The translations under genes and the position numbers were made by a program. From an uncultured archaeon (GTDB lineage Archaea > Thermoproteota > Nitrososphaeria > JACIWG01), in NCBI GenBank assembly GCA_938034445.1, contig CALHLD010000031.1:1-34142 (forward strand): DNA of 34,142 nt. Direction: 5' to 3'. Positions 31,788-34,142 of the stretch are shown piece by piece. Position 1 is the first letter of the stretch; every line of letters begins with the position of its first letter. The notes beneath the pieces are model-generated. The model was given only the letters and a program-made list of their open reading frames with translations. It searched no databases and had not been told where the DNA came from.

Positions 31788-32484
31788 TGCCTCCAACACC
31801 CTTTATTGTCTGAAGAAGTCTAATACTATCTTCTATTGTAAAGCCTTTAGGCTTCAATCGGTACATGTGATCCACCAGTTTAAGGATAACTTCACCAGTT
31901 TCCTTATCTATAACTCCACTTTCAACATAATCTTGTAAAAGCTCTTTTAAGGTACTACCATCCATGTTCTCAGAATATTTCCAAAGATCTCTTAGAACCT
32001 TTTCTAAAACTTTAGGGCTAATTTTATGCCCATTAGATTTACCCCAACCATTACCATTTGATTCGTGTACAAAAAAGGGATTACCTATATCAGACATTGA
32101 AGTACGAAGTTCAATGGCTAGCTCGTTAAGACTCTTTATGGCATCATTAAAGTTTTTTATAGTCTCAGAAAGTTCACTTCTAAGCTGAGCTATTTCCTCG
32201 CTGACTTTGCTCAAATTATTTAAAATATCTTTTTCAACCTTTTCAACCGCACTGTTAACTGATTGTGTGACAATAGAAGAAACTCTATTGTCTAAGATGG
32301 AAATATTGCTGTCTCCCATATCGGACCCGGTTTCCTCCTGCAAGTTTTCTATAGTGTTTGTAGGTAATGCCTCAGCAATTAAAGGTACACTTACAGTAGC
32401 CTCTTGTATATTCTCTGATATCTGATTAAATATCGGTGATACTATCAAGCGGCAGATTGGACAATTACAGCGCCATTTAGGCAT
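31777..32484 (-). CDS. Coiled-coil archaellum-locus protein, possibly ArlC/D/E-like
   Basis: A 235-residue soluble protein. It begins MPKWRCNCPICR, with Cys6, Cys8 and Cys11, then a low-complexity linker, a coiled coil at about 63-130 (SAVEKVEKDILNNLSKVSEEI), a Gly/Asn-rich hinge, and a helical end domain at about 157-230 with LKELLQDYVESGVIDKETGEV. The last stretch resembles the DYYxxxGWI turn of euryarchaeal ArlD/E domains, which link the motor to chemotaxis; this was judged by eye only. It has no membrane segment, unlike crenarchaeal ArlX. A TATA box about 31 bp upstream gives it its own promoter. Its place before arlG matches that of arlX or arlCDE. Confidence 0.6.
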   Translation of the reverse strand: MPKWRCNCPICRLIVSPIFNQISENIQEATVSVPLIAEALPTNTIENLQEETGSDMGDSNISILDNRVSSIVTQSVNSAVEKVEKDILNNLSKVSEEIAQLRSELSETIKNFNDAIKSLNELAIELRTSMSDIGNPFFVHESNGNGWGKSNGHKISPKVLEKVLRDLWKYSENMDGSTLKELLQDYVESGVIDKETGEVILKLVDHMYRLKPKGFTIEDSIRLLQTIKGVGGNGK

Positions 32485-32510
32485 TTTCCATTTTCATAGA
32501 ATTTTGATGT

Positions 32511-32519
32511 TTATAAATT
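32511..32519 (-). promoter_or_regulatory. Internal promoter of the archaellum locus
   Basis: The minus strand reads AATTTATAA, centred 31 bp before the ATG at 32484. It would let the motor genes be expressed apart from archaellin. Confidence 0.5.
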
Positions 32520-32532
32520 TTTTTTAAAATAC

Positions 32533-32742
32533 CTATGTTTTTAAAGAAGAAATTGATACTATAAACAGGTGAAGACCAACAATTGCTATACCGCATGAGA
32601 TAATGAAGCCTATTAGCGAGGCTAAATCGGAAAAAATCTCGTTTAAACCTAAATCAAGTAAATGTATTAGGTAGAGGATACCTCCAGAAGCAAACAATAA
32701 TCCGATGACGCCAAAGAATAAAATTAGACTTCTTTCTTTCAA
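32533..32742 (-). CDS. Small two-TM protein of the archaellum locus
   Basis: A 69-residue protein, almost all hydrophobic, with helices at about 5-28 and 38-65 joined by LDLGLNEIFSD. The start is a TTG nine bases after the stop of the preceding gene, with GGTC as a weak ribosome site. It is in no archaellum gene set known to me. The tight spacing makes it a likely member of the same unit. Confidence 0.55.
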   Translation of the reverse strand: MKERSLILFFGVIGLLFASGGILYLIHLLDLGLNEIFSDLASLIGFIISCGIAIVGLHLFIVSISSLKT

Positions 32743-32751
32743 GATAGACCA

Positions 32752-33471
32752 CTATCCAAGCGGAAACCTATTCTCTCCTATCTTTAAGTATGCCCTTGCA
32801 TTATCAGCTTCATTACCAAAGACAACTATTTCAACAACACTTTTAGCTAAAATTTTAGACCCTAAAATATTATTTGAAGAAATAGATACAAGTGTTAAAG
32901 GTTCTCTAACACAATTTTTAAGAAAACATTTTAAATCAACAACATTTCTTCCAATATAAAGCACATCTGCACCATAAACAATATACACAAGGTCATGAAT
33001 AGAGTACTTATCCTTTTCTAAATAAATGTTCTTACCAAATGAAGACAGGGTAGAAGCACCTTTTCCAGCAAACTCAACTTCATCACCACCAACCTCAAAT
33101 GTTATAGAAAGACCATAATCTGGAACGTATTTAACGATAACATTATAACCAATGCAAACTGTAGAAGAAACCCCATCAAAAGAATAAAGAAAATACCTAT
33201 TGTTAACGGAACAATTATCAAGTAAAGAAAAAATCTTTTCACCCCTTTTATAGGAAAGGGAAACAGAAAAATCTTCAAAAGAAACATCACGATTAAGCCT
33301 TAAAACATAAACCTTACGGAGACCATCTAACTCAACACGTGTTTCTAAAACATCAAAAACCCTTTCACTACTTATCGAAGCACCTAAAAAATTGTATAAA
33401 ACACCACCAAAAGCCGCTAAAGTAAGGGCAAAAGCAACCATCACAACAACAACCTCTTTTTCCCCCAACAT
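32752..33471 (-). CDS. Membrane-anchored protein between archaellin and motor genes
   Basis: A 239-residue protein from the ATG at 33471 (a GTG at 33480 is possible; the GGAG site suits the ATG better). The start MLGEKEVVVVMVAFALTLAAFGGVLYNF has a short charged head ending in Gly, then Glu, then a hydrophobic helix, which is close to class III (pilin-type) signals. The remaining 205 residues are predicted beta-rich and lie outside, with three or four cysteines. I do not recognise the family. It may be a minor pilin or a filament-base protein. Confidence 0.6.
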   Translation of the reverse strand: MLGEKEVVVVMVAFALTLAAFGGVLYNFLGASISSERVFDVLETRVELDGLRKVYVLRLNRDVSFEDFSVSLSYKRGEKIFSLLDNCSVNNRYFLYSFDGVSSTVCIGYNVIVKYVPDYGLSITFEVGGDEVEFAGKGASTLSSFGKNIYLEKDKYSIHDLVYIVYGADVLYIGRNVVDLKCFLKNCVREPLTLVSISSNNILGSKILAKSVVEIVVFGNEADNARAYLKIGENRFPLG

Positions 33472-33516
33472 ATCCCGCACACTCCATCAGACATGAGCAA
33501 AACATAGAAATAATCT

Positions 33517-33536
33517 TTTAAAAAAAATTTGGGGGG
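33517..33536 (-). terminator. T-rich terminator after the archaellin gene
   Basis: On the minus strand a CCCCCC run is followed by AAATTTTTTTTAAAAG directly after the archaellin stop. Eight T in a row is a usual archaeal terminator. It would leave archaellin mRNA as the main product and cut down read-through to the motor genes. Confidence 0.5.
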
Positions 33537-33541
33537 TTACC

Positions 33542-34142
33542 TTACCCGCTCATATCTAAGTTGATTAAGCCGGCGGCTGTTGTTGCAGGAACGGTTCTAC
33601 TTACAGTTAGAGCATTCCCAGTTGGTGTCTGTATCTCTATGGTAATATAACTATATGCATAAACCTCCCCAGGCATTAGTACCTCTAGGTATACTAAATC
33701 GTTAGGGTCAAGTTTTCCATCCGTGATGCTTCCTGATACACTAATTAAAGTCGCATTACCAGCACCTTCTAGATTAGCGGTTTTGATAGCATCATTAAGG
33801 TCAAGTCCTGTTACATCTACAAATTGAGAATTTGTAAGGTTGCACGCATAGCTCTTTGCAGTACCATTAGCATATAGTACTGTTGTTACTATCAAGAATT
33901 TTTTTGCATCTAAAGCTTTAGAACCTGCAGTTAACCTTATTGGGACAAGTATTTGTAGTGTGGGATTCTCGCTGGAACTAGGGTTACCACTCATATTTGC
34001 TAGTACGCTTCCTGAAACTTCAAGCGCCCTACTTGATGACTCATATGCCTTTCCTATAACCTCTTTTGTTCTCTGGGTTGCGAACATTCCCATGTTTAGT
34101 GCTACGAATGCTAGTGATGCTGCAACAAGTACGAACGCGATA
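33542..34142 (-). CDS. arlB: Archaellin ArlB (FlaB), 5' end outside the window
   Basis: 199 residues are visible; the frame stays open to the window edge. The first visible residues, IAFVLVAASLAFVALNMGMF, then ATQRTKEVI, are the conserved archaellin helix that packs in the filament core, so only the class III signal peptide and the first few residues are missing. The ATG at 34093 lies inside that helix and is not the start. The outer domain is Thr-, Asn- and Gly-rich with several N-glycosylation sequons (NGT, NLT, NAT). It forms the filament shaft. Whether more archaellin genes precede it cannot be seen. Confidence 0.93.
   Translation of the reverse strand, partial: IAFVLVAASLAFVALNMGMFATQRTKEVIGKAYESSSRALEVSGSVLANMSGNPSSSENPTLQILVPIRLTAGSKALDAKKFLIVTTVLYANGTAKSYACNLTNSQFVDVTGLDLNDAIKTANLEGAGNATLISVSGSITDGKLDPNDLVYLEVLMPGEVYAYSYITIEIQTPTGNALTVSRTVPATTAAGLINLDMSG

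Noticed and set aside
1-34142. CRISPR arrays, tRNA or rRNA genes, and insertion sequences.
   Set aside because: No regularly spaced repeats, no cloverleaf, no rRNA stretch and no transposase motif were seen by eye on either strand.

Overview
This window looks like a chromosomal segment of an AT-rich, probably thermophilic and anaerobic archaeon of the TACK side. The grounds are a HerA-NurA pair, an archaellum operon, a TruD pseudouridine synthase, and archaeal promoters in which a TATA box sits 24-33 bp before many start codons, so that many transcripts look leaderless. Mrp, NifX-like, DUF134 and DUF5320 genes and radical-SAM/ferredoxin chemistry fit an anaerobe. The exact lineage cannot be fixed from the sequence alone; a Bathyarchaeia- or Caldarchaeum-like genome is a guess.

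Layout. 0-2.5 kb: the 3' end of an HNH endonuclease gene, a Rieske ferredoxin (-) and an AAA_14/DUF4143 ATPase (+). 2.5-5.2 kb: herA-nurA operon (-). 5.5-11.5 kb: a lone HpcH/HpaI-family aldolase with its own promoter, then a complete branched-chain-amino-acid-type ABC importer (livH-livM-livK-livG-livF, all -). 11.6-14.1 kb: a VapBC pair and an MNT-HEPN pair flank three small proteins (coiled coil, four-TM, secreted or anchored). 14.2-16.3 kb: a three-module ferredoxin/radical-SAM enzyme and a Nei-like glycosylase with valine at position 2. 16.4-19.6 kb: a small helical protein, a previously unlabelled strongly structured RNA candidate (16794-16935), truD, and a Yip1-like membrane protein with a large inserted outer domain. 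19.6-22.6 kb: a cluster of DUF5320, NifX-like, Mrp ATPase and TauE/SafE permease genes (-) diverging from a DUF134 regulator (+); three copies of one palindromic operator sit at its promoters. 22.6-23.8 kb: a possible small gene and a zinc-poor MDR oxidoreductase. 23.9-34.1 kb: a compact archaellum (arl/fla) locus on the minus strand, from archaellin (cut by the window end) to ArlG, ArlF, ArlH, ArlI and ArlJ, with five genes not in the standard set.

How they work together. In the archaellum locus the ArlI ATPase, ArlH and the ArlJ membrane platform drive filament rotation and assembly; ArlF and ArlG are the stator parts outside the membrane. The gene order adds an unknown pilin-like or membrane-anchored protein, a two-TM protein and a coiled-coil protein that may replace ArlC/D/E between archaellin and ArlG. 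After ArlJ come a 793-residue surface protein and a membrane-tethered winged-helix protein, both translationally linked. The strongest candidates for something new are these five archaellum-linked proteins, the DUF134-linked operator regulon, and the structured RNA upstream of truD.
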